A stretch of 64,000 nucleotides of DNA. It comes from Clostridia bacterium (GTDB lineage Bacteria; Bacillota; Clostridia; TANB77; CAG-508). Position 1 is the stretch's first letter, and each line of letters begins with the position of its first letter. Below the pieces are notes generated by a model. It did not search any database and was not told the DNA's origin. It saw only the letters and a list, made by a program, of their open reading frames with translations. The DNA lies in NCBI GenBank assembly GCA_017517685.1, contig JAFWYK010000004.1, positions 44,979-108,978 of the forward strand, in the 5' to 3' direction. Shown in pieces: positions 46,725-57,200 of this stretch. A program made the translations under genes and the position numbers.

Positions 46725-47558
46725 TTATTTATCTAAAAAATTTTTATAAATTTCATTTTTATTTACGCCTCTATCTTTTGCAATCTTTTTAATTATTTCT
46801 TTTTTATCAAACCCTTGTTTTCCATACATTTCATAGTGTTCTTCTAAAGTTAAATTATTAAGGTTATCTAGTTCAACGTCTTTTTTTGAAACATCACTTC
46901 CTTCAACAAGAATTACAAATTCACCCTTAATATTTTCTATATTATTAAGTATATTAGAAACATTATCTCTGATAAATGTTTCATGTATTTTTGTAATTTC
47001 TTTTGCCAAAACAATCTTTCTATCCCCTAACACTTCTAACAAGCTTTCTAACATTGTTTTAAGCTTATGTGGTGCTTCATAAAATATTAGTGTTTTTGTT
47101 TCATATTTTAGTTCTTCTAACTTCTCTTTTCTTTCTTTTTTCTCAGCTGATAAAAAACCTATAAAAGAAAACTCTTTAGTCGAGAAACCGGAAGCAATTA
47201 AAGCATTTACAAAAGCACAAGCTCCAGGTATTGGAATAATATCTATTTCAGCTTCAATACAAGCTTTTACTATTTCTTCCCCAGGATCAGAGATTCCAGG
47301 AGTTCCAGCGTCTGAAACAACGGCAATATTTTGACCTTCTAACAATTTATTTATTAATATTTCACTTTTTGTTTTTTCGTTTTGCTTATAGTAACTAATA
47401 AGTGGTTTAGATATATTAAAATGATTTAAAAGTCCAAGTGTATGTCTCGTATCTTCTGCTGCAATTAAATCAACTCTTTCAAGAACTTTTAATGCTCTAA
47501 AAGTTATATCTTCTAAATTACCTATTGGTGTGGCAACTAAATATAATTTACCCTTCAT
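46725..47558 (-). CDS. rsmI: 16S rRNA (cytidine1402-2'-O)-methyltransferase RsmI
   Basis: RsmI methylates the ribose of C1402 in the decoding centre. The tetrapyrrole-methylase fold is shown by LVATPIGNLEDITFRA at the start, AAEDTRHT, SDAGTPGISDPG and GACAFVNALIASGF. Length 277 is normal. It starts two bases after the end of the upstream methyltransferase, so they share an operon. Confidence 0.95.
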   Translation of the reverse strand: MKGKLYLVATPIGNLEDITFRALKVLERVDLIAAEDTRHTLGLLNHFNISKPLISYYKQNEKTKSEILINKLLEGQNIAVVSDAGTPGISDPGEEIVKACIEAEIDIIPIPGACAFVNALIASGFSTKEFSFIGFLSAEKKERKEKLEELKYETKTLIFYEAPHKLKTMLESLLEVLGDRKIVLAKEITKIHETFIRDNVSNILNNIENIKGEFVILVEGSDVSKKDVELDNLNNLTLEEHYEMYGKQGFDKKEIIKKIAKDRGVNKNEIYKNFLDK

Positions 47559-47560
47559 TT

Positions 47561-48313
47561 TTATTTCCTTTTCTTATCATAAATTTCATATATTTCATCT
47601 GTATAATTTCCGTCTTCACCATATATAACTAAAGGTTTATCTATCTTTAAAAATTCCTTAGCACATTTTACAGCTTTAACTAAAACAAGATTAGGTTTTT
47701 CACCTATTTTTGAATGAACAAATCTTATATTTTTCGGTTCTAATTTATACTTTCTTAAAGTAACAAAAATATCAACGATTCTTTCTGCTCTATGTACCAT
47801 ATAAAGCTCTCCTAAGTCTTTAAGCAGTAAGCTTGCATTTTTTATAATATCTTCAAGAGTACATTCTACTTCATGTCTTGAAATAAGTTGTCTTGTATCT
47901 AAATTTTTAACCCCAGTATCATGTTTTTTATAAGGTGGATTTGTAACTATTACATCTATTTTATTTTTTTCTAACTTAGAAAAAACATCTTTAATGTTAA
48001 TATTAATGACTTCCATTTTATCATCAAGACCATTTAATTCAACGTTTCTTTGAGCTATATTTGCAACTTCTTCTTGCAATTCAATTCCATAGATCTTTTT
48101 TAGATTTGTTTTAGCGCAAAGTAGTATTGCTACAATACCAGTTCCAGTACCTATATCAACAACCGTTGAACCTTTTTTTATACCTTTAGCATAATCAGAT
48201 AGTAATACCGCATCTACTCCAAAACAAAATCCTTTTTTATTTTGAATTAATTTCAAACCTTTATATTCAAGATCATCTATTCTTTCATCTTCTTTTAGAT
48301 TAATATTATCCAT
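47561..48313 (-). CDS. tRNA1(Val) A37 N6-methyltransferase-like protein
   Basis: The 250-residue protein has the SAM-binding motif VVDIGTGTGIVAILL (about residues 47-61) and the N6-adenine methyltransferase motif VTNPPYKK (about 126-133) that defines this YfiC/TrmN6-type group. Its substrate in Firmicutes is not always tRNA1(Val), so I give no symbol. It is the first gene of the pair with rsmI, a common order (YabB-RsmI) in Bacillota. Confidence 0.88.
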   Translation of the reverse strand: MDNINLKEDERIDDLEYKGLKLIQNKKGFCFGVDAVLLSDYAKGIKKGSTVVDIGTGTGIVAILLCAKTNLKKIYGIELQEEVANIAQRNVELNGLDDKMEVININIKDVFSKLEKNKIDVIVTNPPYKKHDTGVKNLDTRQLISRHEVECTLEDIIKNASLLLKDLGELYMVHRAERIVDIFVTLRKYKLEPKNIRFVHSKIGEKPNLVLVKAVKCAKEFLKIDKPLVIYGEDGNYTDEIYEIYDKKRK

Positions 48314-48370
48314 AAATTTCCCTTTAATTTATAAATTTTACTAATCTATAATACCATAAAAATAAGTATT

Positions 48371-48844
48371 TTACAACTCTTTCGAATCAACTATAACAAC
48401 TACATTTTCTACTTCTGTAAATTGCTTTAAAGCATCATTTAAAACTTGTTTAATTTCATCAACATTAATTCCTTCTTTCAAAAGTTCAGAATTTTCTTTA
48501 AAATCAACTGTTACAACCCCTTTTTCATAATATATTTCTGGCATAGCTGTTCCATCTGGAAATATTGATACTAAATTTTCATTCTCAGGTTTATTAATTA
48601 ATATGCTCACAATCTCATTATAAGGGTCCTTAATTAAATTTTTAGAATCTAGTAATATATTTTCCTTTTCAACAACATTTGATGCCTTATTTTTGAAATA
48701 TGCGCTTACATTTGTTTTTCTTAATGTCTCATTTGAAGCTTCAACTTCTGGAACAAACTCTGTCTCTATTTCCATATTAAAAACTATTACAGTTGTCAGT
48801 ATTGCAAGCACTACAACAACTCCTAATATTATCCATTTTTGCAT
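48371..48844 (-). CDS. GerM-domain (spore germination/lipoprotein-like) membrane protein
   Basis: One N-terminal helix (WIILGVVVVLAILTTVIVF) anchors a GerMN-type domain: AYFKNKASNVVEKEN, PYNEIVSILINKPENENL, GTAMPEIYYEKGVVTVDF and EVENVVVIVDS are in family order (NP-type motif, then the VTVDFS-like strand). GerM proteins are linked to sporulation and spore germination in Bacillus. The ATG at 48844 has AAGGAGG upstream; the frame is open further without a site. Confidence 0.8.
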   Translation of the reverse strand: MQKWIILGVVVVLAILTTVIVFNMEIETEFVPEVEASNETLRKTNVSAYFKNKASNVVEKENILLDSKNLIKDPYNEIVSILINKPENENLVSIFPDGTAMPEIYYEKGVVTVDFKENSELLKEGINVDEIKQVLNDALKQFTEVENVVVIVDSKEL

Positions 48845-48948
48845 ACTTTTGTCCTCCTTAATTTTATTTGTATTCAACACTTAAAAAGATATGCTATAAT
48901 CTATCTAGTTTTTAAAACTAGATTTAATAATTAATTAAATTATTTTTA

Positions 48949-48977
48949 TTGACTAATCGCCTAAAATGTTGTATTAT
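48949..48977 (+). promoter_or_regulatory. Promoter of the hemolysin III family gene
   Basis: TTGACT (48949-48954) and TATTAT (48972-48977) are 17 bases apart. The predicted start of transcription, near 48984, leaves almost no leader for the ATG at 48992, supporting the later ATG at 49013. Confidence 0.65.
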
Positions 48978-49012
48978 ATTATAGTAAAAAAATGAAAGGA
49001 AACTTACGGTTT

Positions 49013-49675
49013 ATGGCAAAAGTAAGAGATTTAGTAAGTGGACTAACACACTGTATAGCAGCTGGCCTTTCTCTAATAGGTTTAGTAATACTTATTGTAT
49101 TCGCTTCTATCTGGGGAAATGCTTATCATATAGTTTCATTTACTATATTTGGATCAAGTTTATTTTTACTTTATTTGTTTAGCACTCTTTATCATTGGCT
49201 AAACATTGGAGAAAAAGGTTTATCAGTATTTAGAAAATTCGATCATATAATGATTTATATATTCATTGCAGCATCTTATACACCAGTTTGTCTAACAGCT
49301 TTAAGAGGAGCTTGGGGATGGAGTATATTTGGTGTTCAATGGGGATTAGCTCTACTTGGTACAATATTTACTGCAATATGGATAAAAGCACCTAGATGGG
49401 TTACAACTAGCATCTATATCGCAATGGGTTGGACAGTTATAATTGCTATATATCCATTAATCCAAAGTTTTAAAGCACTAAATTTAATAAATGCACTTTG
49501 GTGGCTACTTGCTGGTGGTATTTTCTACACAATTGGTGGTTTAATCTATGGATTTAAATGGCCAAAAATAAATTTGAAACACTTTGGTTTTCATGAAATT
49601 TTTCATATATTTGTAATGCTTGGAAGTGCTTGCCATTATTGGTTTATTCTTTATTATCTATTACAAATACCATAA
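49013..49675 (+). CDS. Hemolysin III family membrane protein (PAQR-like)
   Basis: The 220-residue protein has seven membrane helices. Family motifs are clear: VSGLTHCIAAGLSLIG near the start, STLYHWL (conserved Ser and His), FDHIMIYIFIAASYTPVCL, and HEIFHIFVMLGSACHY at the end, which together form the metal site of the PAQR superfamily. I took the start MAKVRDL at 49013 because homologues begin there; the site AAAGG is 13 bases away, rather far. Haemolytic activity is established only for a few members; a role in membrane lipid or stress response is more likely. Confidence 0.92.
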   Translation: MAKVRDLVSGLTHCIAAGLSLIGLVILIVFASIWGNAYHIVSFTIFGSSLFLLYLFSTLYHWLNIGEKGLSVFRKFDHIMIYIFIAASYTPVCLTALRGAWGWSIFGVQWGLALLGTIFTAIWIKAPRWVTTSIYIAMGWTVIIAIYPLIQSFKALNLINALWWLLAGGIFYTIGGLIYGFKWPKINLKHFGFHEIFHIFVMLGSACHYWFILYYLLQIP

Positions 49676-49692
49676 TAAAAAAGTTAAACAAA

Positions 49693-49719
49693 AGAATGAT
49701 TACCAATCATTCTTTTTTT
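49693..49719 (+). terminator. Terminator of the hemolysin III family gene
   Basis: AGAATGATT (49693-49701) pairs with AATCATTCT (49705-49713), 9 bp with a 3-base loop, and a T-run follows. Confidence 0.85.
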
Positions 49720-49735
49720 AAGTAAAACAATTTTT

Positions 49736-49756
49736 TTGTTAATATTTAGTTAACAA
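49736..49756 (+). promoter_or_regulatory. Inverted repeat before the activase fusion gene
   Basis: TTGTTAA (49736-49742) and TTAACAA (49750-49756) are perfect inverted arms with a 7-base spacer. The arms match the two halves of the clostridial Rex site TTGTTAANNNNTTAACAA, but Rex sites have a 4-base spacer, so this is only a candidate operator. Confidence 0.4.
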
Positions 49757-49820
49757 ACTTAGTATATATTGTGTGTGCAAATGCTACATTAAAGCATTTT
49801 TTAATAAAAAAGGAGTTTAT

Positions 49821-52800
49821 ATGAAAAAAACATTACACGTTGGCCTAGATATAGGTTCTACTACAGTAAAAATCGTTATTTTAGATGATAATAAAAATAT
49901 AATATATTCAAACTATGAAAGACATTTTTCTGATACAAAAACAACTTTATACAATGTCTTAAATAAGTTTATTAAGGATTATAAAAATTCAAGCTTTACC
50001 CTATCTTTAACTGGTTCTGGAGCTTTAGAGATTGCTAAAATTTTAAATGTAGATTTTATTCAAGAAGTTATAGCTTGTAAATCTGCTGTAGAAGCTCTAA
50101 TTCCACAAACTGATGTTGTTATTGAATTAGGTGGTGAAGACGCAAAAATTATTTATTTTGATAAATTCATTGAACAAAGAATGAATGGTACTTGTGCCGG
50201 TGGTACAGGTGCATTCTTAGATCAAATGTCATCACTATTAAACACAGATACCGCTGGATTAAATGAATTATCTAAAACATTTGAAACAATATATCCAATA
50301 GCATCTAGATGTGGTGTATTTGCAAAAACAGATATTCAACCACTGTTAAACGAAGGAGCTAGAAAAGAAGATATTGCAGCTTCTATATTTCAAGCTGTTG
50401 TTAATCAAACAATCAGTGGATTAGCCCAAGGAAGACCAATTAAAGGAAAAGTTGCATTTTTAGGTGGTCCACTTAACTATTTATCAGAGTTAAGAGCTAG
50501 ATTTATTGATACTTTAAAACTTACAGATGATAGAATAATAATTCCTGAAAATGCACATTTACTTGTTGCTACAGGAGCAGCTTATTCTTCAATAGAATCT
50601 AAGCCTATTATAACAGATGAATTATCTAATAGACTAAAAGAATTTAAAAATGCAAAATTTTCATCTGGTGCTACTCTTCCAGCGCTGTTTGAAACAGAAA
50701 AAGATTTAGAAGAATTCAAACAAAGACATGATAAAGATAAAGTTGCAAGAAAAGAATTAAAAACTTATAAAGGCGATGCTTTTATTGGAATCGATGCTGG
50801 TTCTACTACAACAAAACTAGTACTTATTGATAATGAAGGTGCTCTTCTTTATTCACTTTACGAAAACAATAAAGGTAATCCATTAAAAAGTGTTATTGGA
50901 ATGCTAAAAAAATTATATAAAGAAATTCCAGAAAATGTTGTAATTAGATATAGCGGAGTAACAGGATACGGTGAAAAACTAATTCAAACAGCATTAAACA
51001 TAGACTTAAACGAGATTGAAACAATTGCACATTATACAGCTGCAAAAAAATTCATGCCAAAAGTTACAAGTATCATTGATATTGGTGGCCAAGATATGAA
51101 ATATATCAAACTAAAAAACAATTCAATCGATAATATAATGTTAAACGAAGCATGTTCTTCTGGATGTGGTTCATTCTTAGAAACATTTGCAAAAAGCTTA
51201 GATTTATCTATACAAGAATTTGTTGATGAAGCTATAAAAGCAAAAGCTCCTGTTGATTTAGGTTCTAGATGTACAGTATTTATGAACTCAAAAATCAAAC
51301 AAGCTCAAAAAGAAGGTCATTCTGTTGGTGATATATCAAGCGGTTTGTCTTATTCAATTATAAAAAATGCAATTCAAAAAGTTATGAAAGTAAGAGATGT
51401 AAAAACACTGGGAAAAAACATTGTTGTACAAGGTGGTACATTCTATAATGACGCCGTACTTCGTGCTTTTGAATTAGTTGTAGGAAAAAATGTTGTAAGA
51501 CCAGATATTGCTGGATTAATGGGTGCTTATGGTGCTGCACTTTTAGCTCAAGAGCAATATAATAGCAATTTAGATATGGGATATAGATCAACTATTTTAA
51601 AAACAGAACAGTTAGATCTATTAAACATTAAAATATCTCATGTTCGTTGCAAAGGCTGCGAAAATAAATGTTTATTAACAATTAATACATTTGAAAACGG
51701 AAAAAGATTCATTTCTGGAAATAGATGTGAAAAAGGTGCAAATGACAATTCCGATGTAAAAGACTTACCTAACATATATAAATATAAGTATGAAAGATTA
51801 TTCGGCTATACACCTTTATCAGAGGCCGATGCTACACGTGGAACAATCGGAATCCCTAGGGTTTTAAACATGTATGAAGACTACCCTTTCTGGTTCACAT
51901 TTTTAACAAAATTAGGATTTAGAGTAATCATTTCCGAAAAAAGTAATCGTAAAACATACGAAAAAGGAATGGAATCAATGCCATCAGAATCTATATGTTA
52001 TCCAGCCAAACTTGCTCACGGACATGTAGTAAGTTTATTAAAACAAGGAATTAAAACTATTTTTTATCCTTGTATCCCATACAATAGAAAAGAATATGCT
52101 CAATCAGATAATCATTATAATTGTCCTATTGTAATTTCATATTCTGAAGTTATTAAAAATAATATCGAAGAATTAAGAGACCCTAGTATAAAATATTTAA
52201 ATCCATTCTTACCTATCGATAACATAAAAAACTTAACTCAAATCATATATGATGATGAGAATTTTAAAGATTACAAATTTACAAAAAAAGAACTATTAGA
52301 AGCAGCAAAAGCTGCTGAAGAAGAATATCAAAACTTTAAAAAAGATATCCGTCAAAAAGGTAAAGAAACTGTTGAATATATTAAAACAAATAATCTAAGA
52401 GGTATTGTATTAGCAGGAAGACCTTATCACGTAGATCCAGAAATTAACCACGGTATTGATACATTAATTACAAGTTTAGGTCTTTGTGTACTATCTGAAG
52501 ACAGTATTTGCGAACCTGAACATGGAGTTAATAAGAGATTACGTGTGGTCGATCAATGGGTATATCATTCTAGATTGTATGCTGCCGCTGAATTTGTAGG
52601 ACAACATGACTTTTTAGAAATGATTCAATTAAATTCCTTTGGATGTGGTGTAGATGCAGTTACAACAGATCAAGTAGAAGAAATTCTAAAAAGTTATAAC
52701 AACATGTATACTTTAATTAAAATTGATGAAATAAACAATTTAGGTGCTATTAGAATACGTATTAGATCTCTTTTAGCCAGTATGAATAAACGAATTGCTC

Positions 52801-54176
52801 AAAAAGAAGAAGAAATTAAAGAAAATATGCATGATCCTTCAAAAGCTTTAGGAGACTATGAAGTAAATAGAATTCCATTTACTCAAGAAATGAAAGAACA
52901 AGGATATACAATTCTATTACCTCAAATGATTCCAATTCACTTTGAATTGTTTGAAGCCGCTGTAAATTCACAAGGATATAATATTAAATTATTAAGAGAA
53001 TGTACTGATAAAACAATTGAAACAGGACTAAGATACGTTAATAATGACGCATGTTATCCATCAATTATAACAACAGGACAATTTATTGAAGCTCTTCAGT
53101 CTGGAAAATATGATGTAAATAAAACAGCTTTAATTATGTCTCAAACTGGTGGTGGATGCAGAGCGACTAACTATATTGCATTTATAAGAAAAGCACTAAA
53201 AGATGCCGGTTTTGCAAACGTACCAGTAATATCATTTAACGTACAAGGATTAGAAAAAGCAACAGGATTTAAGATAACACCTAGTATGGCTACAAGCTTA
53301 ATTAAATCAATATTTTACGGTGACTTACTACAAAAATTATTACTTAGAAATAGACCTTATGAAATTCATAAAGGAGAAACACAAAAGCTATATGAAAAAT
53401 GGCTAGAAAAATGTAAAAAAATGGCTGCAAAATCAAATTTAATTGAATACAAACAAACAATTAAAGATATGATTAAAGATTTTGAAAAAATAGAAATCGA
53501 TACAACAATTGAAAAACCTAAAGTAGGTATTGTTGGAGAAGTATTAATAAAATATCATCCATTTGGAAATAATGAAGTTATTAAAGTACTTGAAGAAGAA
53601 GGTGCCGAAGTAATTTCTCCTGATTTTATGGGATTTATAAAATACACATGTACTCAAAAAATAACTAATTATAGATTACTAAAAACAGATAAAAAGAAAT
53701 CAAAAATCTTTAAATTTGTTATAGATTTAATAGAATTAGTTGAAAAAGATTTAGCTAAAGAACTAAAAAAATCAAAAAAAGGTTATTTACCACCTGCTAA
53801 TATATTTAAACTTCAAGATAAAGTTGAAGATATACTATCAATCGGAAATCAAACAGGTGAAGGTTGGTTTTTAACTGCAGAAATGATTGAATATATAGAA
53901 CATGATATTCCTAATATAGTATGTGTTCAACCATTTGCTTGCCTACCAAACCATGTAGTAGGAAAAGGTGTTATCAAATCAATTAGAGAGAAATACCCAT
54001 ACGCTAATATAGCACCTATAGATTATGATCCTGGTGCAAGTGAAACAAATCAAACTAATAGAATTAAACTACTAACAACAGTTGCTAAAGATAATCTAAA
54101 AAGAAAGAACCTAGCAAAAAAGGCAATTGAAATAGAAAACATCGTAAACGAAAAAGAAAAATTAAACAATAATTAA
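49821..54176 (+). CDS. 2-hydroxyacyl-CoA dehydratase activase/dehydratase fusion protein
   Basis: A 1451-residue fusion. The first ATPase domain (HgdC/BcrAD-type) has GLDIGSTTVKIVILD, IELGGEDAKIIYF, CAGGTGAFLDQ and SRCGVF; the second has GIDAGSTTTKLVLID, DIGGQDMKYIKL, CSSGCGSFLE and GSRCTVF. Between residues 560 and 900 are the CKGC-x-x-x-C cluster and a DUF2229-type region (ICYPAKLAHGHV, YPCIPYN). The C-terminal part, with DACYPSIITTGQFIEAL and SQTGGGCRATNYIAFIRKAL, is of the HgdB-like kind. Such iron-sulfur proteins inject one electron, driven by ATP, to dehydrate 2-hydroxyacyl-CoA in amino-acid fermentation; many fusions have no proven substrate. The start has AAGGAG upstream; the frame is open earlier without a site. 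It is a single gene with own terminator. Confidence 0.93.
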   Translation: MKKTLHVGLDIGSTTVKIVILDDNKNIIYSNYERHFSDTKTTLYNVLNKFIKDYKNSSFTLSLTGSGALEIAKILNVDFIQEVIACKSAVEALIPQTDVVIELGGEDAKIIYFDKFIEQRMNGTCAGGTGAFLDQMSSLLNTDTAGLNELSKTFETIYPIASRCGVFAKTDIQPLLNEGARKEDIAASIFQAVVNQTISGLAQGRPIKGKVAFLGGPLNYLSELRARFIDTLKLTDDRIIIPENAHLLVATGAAYSSIESKPIITDELSNRLKEFKNAKFSSGATLPALFETEKDLEEFKQRHDKDKVARKELKTYKGDAFIGIDAGSTTTKLVLIDNEGALLYSLYENNKGNPLKSVIGMLKKLYKEIPENVVIRYSGVTGYGEKLIQTALNIDLNEIETIAHYTAAKKFMPKVTSIIDIGGQDMKYIKLKNNSIDNIMLNEACSSGCGSFLETFAKSLDLSIQEFVDEAIKAKAPVDLGSRCTVFMNSKIKQAQKEGHSVGDISSGLSYSIIKNAIQKVMKVRDVKTLGKNIVVQGGTFYNDAVLRAFELVVGKNVVRPDIAGLMGAYGAALLAQEQYNSNLDMGYRSTILKTEQLDLLNIKISHVRCKGCENKCLLTINTFENGKRFISGNRCEKGANDNSDVKDLPNIYKYKYERLFGYTPLSEADATRGTIGIPRVLNMYEDYPFWFTFLTKLGFRVIISEKSNRKTYEKGMESMPSESICYPAKLAHGHVVSLLKQGIKTIFYPCIPYNRKEYAQSDNHYNCPIVISYSEVIKNNIEELRDPSIKYLNPFLPIDNIKNLTQIIYDDENFKDYKFTKKELLEAAKAAEEEYQNFKKDIRQKGKETVEYIKTNNLRGIVLAGRPYHVDPEINHGIDTLITSLGLCVLSEDSICEPEHGVNKRLRVVDQWVYHSRLYAAAEFVGQHDFLEMIQLNSFGCGVDAVTTDQVEEILKSYNNMYTLIKIDEINNLGAIRIRIRSLLASMNKRIAQKEEEIKENMHDPSKALGDYEVNRIPFTQEMKEQGYTILLPQMIPIHFELFEAAVNSQGYNIKLLRECTDKTIETGLRYVNNDACYPSIITTGQFIEALQSGKYDVNKTALIMSQTGGGCRATNYIAFIRKALKDAGFANVPVISFNVQGLEKATGFKITPSMATSLIKSIFYGDLLQKLLLRNRPYEIHKGETQKLYEKWLEKCKKMAAKSNLIEYKQTIKDMIKDFEKIEIDTTIEKPKVGIVGEVLIKYHPFGNNEVIKVLEEEGAEVISPDFMGFIKYTCTQKITNYRLLKTDKKKSKIFKFVIDLIELVEKDLAKELKKSKKGYLPPANIFKLQDKVEDILSIGNQTGEGWFLTAEMIEYIEHDIPNIVCVQPFACLPNHVVGKGVIKSIREKYPYANIAPIDYDPGASETNQTNRIKLLTTVAKDNLKRKNLAKKAIEIENIVNEKEKLNNN

Positions 54177-54195
54177 TCTAACGCATTAAAATAAA

Positions 54196-54247
54196 AAATA
54201 AGAGGTTTTAGGTATTAAGATAACATCTTATACCACCTCTTATTTTT
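54196..54247 (+). terminator. Terminator of the activase fusion gene
   Basis: A long stem forms from AAATAAGAGGT with ACCTCTTATTT and, inside it, GGTAT-AAGAT with ATCTTATACC; seven Ts follow. It lies about 20 bases after the stop. Confidence 0.85.
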
Positions 54248-54248
54248 T

Positions 54249-57200
54249 TAATTTAATTTATATGTTGTGATTTAAAATTGCCATATATAAAAAGATATAA
54301 TCAACTAGACAAATTATACTCCGAAAATATATATAAATCGTGTTTTTTATAATATTTCTACTCATTTTTTAAAATTTTAGAGAAAAAACACCGCACCTTT
54401 AAGACAATTTTTATAAACATTCTTCAAAAACAAGAATAATTATTATTTTTTTATGTAAATTTTATACCATCTCATTCTTTTTACAAATTATATAATAATT
54501 ATATCCATTTTTTAAAATCAAATTCAATTTTATTAAATATCACTAAAAAAAAGTTTCATTCCTTTAAATTATGTCACCTACATGTTTAAAATAGCAAAAA
54601 AATAATTAAATAATCCTTATATTATAGATTTACCTAAGAATTGAATATAATAAATTCAAATAATTAAAAAATCTACAAGCCGCTTTTCTTCGTTTTAAAA
54701 TATCAACAAAATTATACAAAATTGTTTTGTCTTTAAGTATAGTTAACTTAAAATCTATTTATGTTATTTAGTAAGAAGTTAATACAATCATTTATTATTT
54801 AAAAAGAATGTTCTTGACAAATCGACAACTGATTTTTAAAAATAAATAAAACATGTTATTTAAAATTTTTTTATAATGAAATTTCATCTATGTCAATTTT
54901 TTAATTTTCATTTAAATTTTTTTCAAAAAATAACATTTTATTCTTCATTTTATATCAAAATTAAAAAAATTGAGAAAAATTTTTCAACATTTTGCTAATT
55001 TTCTTTTGTAATATTTAATAAAATTTATTATCAAAAAAAGGGTATTTTAATATAGAAAAAAATAATTAAATTTTAAAAAATAAAATCAATTTTTTTCCTT
55101 TTATTTCCCAAGGTTTAGGACGTTAATTATAATAAAAAAAACAATAAAATTAATTAATTTTTTTATTCAATTTTTAAGGTCAAATTTTACTCTTTTCTAT
55201 AAATATTTAATAATGTAATATTTAATGTATTTTTGTCATCAAAACAACTTGAATTTTAAGATAAAACATAAACAATTTTTTAAATTTTTTTACTTAATAT
55301 TATAAAACTACTTATTTTAAGCTACTTTCAAATTATTCTACAAAATCATTTGATCAATAATTTATTCAACACACACTAATCGATTATTTTATTTTTTTAT
55401 ATAAATTAGAAAAAAAGAGAAAAAAAGTTAAATTTTATCCACAAATTCCATTCCAAAATTTTAAGATTTTTTACAATTTTTCGAAAAATATCACCCAAAT
55501 TCAAGTTACATAACAACCAAAAACACGATGCAATCAACCATTGTTTTTTAGCTATTTATATATATTTTTTTTTAAAATTTTCTCAGTTTTCCCTAGCTTT
55601 ATAATCAATTTTCAATTATTTTAAATTAATCAATTTTTATTGATTTGTTTTTTGGACAAAACGCGAGTTTTCAACAATCGAACAGTTGTTTATGATTTGA
55701 AAGTTATTTTTATTTTTAATTCGTCAAGAATTTTTACAATCAATTCTAATACAAAATGGTCGAAAAGACCTATTTAATGGGCTTTTGAGTTTTTTATATT
55801 TTTTATTTATTTTATTCCTTCATCATTTTTTATTTATTTTTTTAAAAAATTAATTTTTTATTTTTTTACTTTAGATCAATTTCTATTACAAAAACACGTT
55901 TTTTTTGTTAAATTTTACTTATTTTTTAGAAAAAAATTTATCATTTTTAGATAACATAAACAACCTTTTTTTACAAAGAAAAATACCCTGATTTTTTATA
56001 AATAAAAAATAAAATAATTCGTTAGATTTTCAATACTTATAGCTATATTTATTAACAAAAAATTAAATATAAAAATATTACAAAATTTATGTTTGTTATT
56101 ATGTCAATTTTTTTGTGTTTACACAACTTTTTTTTACCGCATAATTTAAACTTTTAAAACTTTACATTATCTTCAAATTATATAACCAAAAACAAACTAT
56201 ATTTTAAAAGAATGGCTTTAAATAGCGTATTTTCAAGTTTTTGTTCTTTGTTTTTAATTATTTCCACATTTTAAAAATTAAAAAATTAAAGAAAACCAAT
56301 TTTTTTATTTTTAAAAAACAAGAAAAATAAGGATCATTTTATATAGATTTTTTTCAAAATAACAAAAATAATCCACCAAATTATAGTTTACTTTTTATCT
56401 TAAAATAAATGTCTAAAATCGATTTTAAGGCATTTTAATTATTTTTTAGTATAATTCCTTTATCCCAACATTTTACGGCCTTAATTTAGCTATTATTTTG
56501 ATTATTTTTTAGCGTCATTTTGTTCGTTTTTCAAATTGTCAATTTCCACATTATTACACTAAAAATTCTCCCCTCTTTTTAATATTAAACTTTAATCCTG
56601 AATACTTTTAAAAAAGATCCTGCTCGTTAATATGTTTTTACCATAAATTTAATGTCAAAACCAACAAAAAGCTTTAATTACAAGGTTTTTACTGTTTTAT
56701 AGCCAATTTTATCATCTATAATTATCCCAAAAATCATTATTTTTTTTATTTAAAATATTAAAAAATATTTTTTTGTATAAAATAATTTAATTTTAGAATT
56801 TAATTTTTTGACAAAATGGAGTAATTTTTTTATAAAGTTTTCAACAATATTTTACAAACATATTATACAACAACTTGTTATGAATTAGTTACCATAATTT
56901 AACACATCTATACTTAAAATTTATTCAATAAAATCAATAAAAATCATATTCTTTTATTCAGTTTCCGCTATTTTTAAGAGTTTATTTTTTCATATTATTT
57001 TTTCAATATCTGAAAACATTTTTGCTTTTCAAATTGACAACGTTTTCCATGTATCATACACATTTATTACAAATTTTTCTTATAAATTATTAAACTTTAC
57101 CCAATAACTATTTCGAAAAGCATCTAAATACCATTTTTAAATTTCTTTGATTCATTTAAAAAATAGACATTTTACTTCTAGACAACACATCTTTAAAACC

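Noticed and set aside
49736..49756. Perfect Rex operator
   Set aside because: Spacer is 7 bases instead of 4, so only the half sites match.
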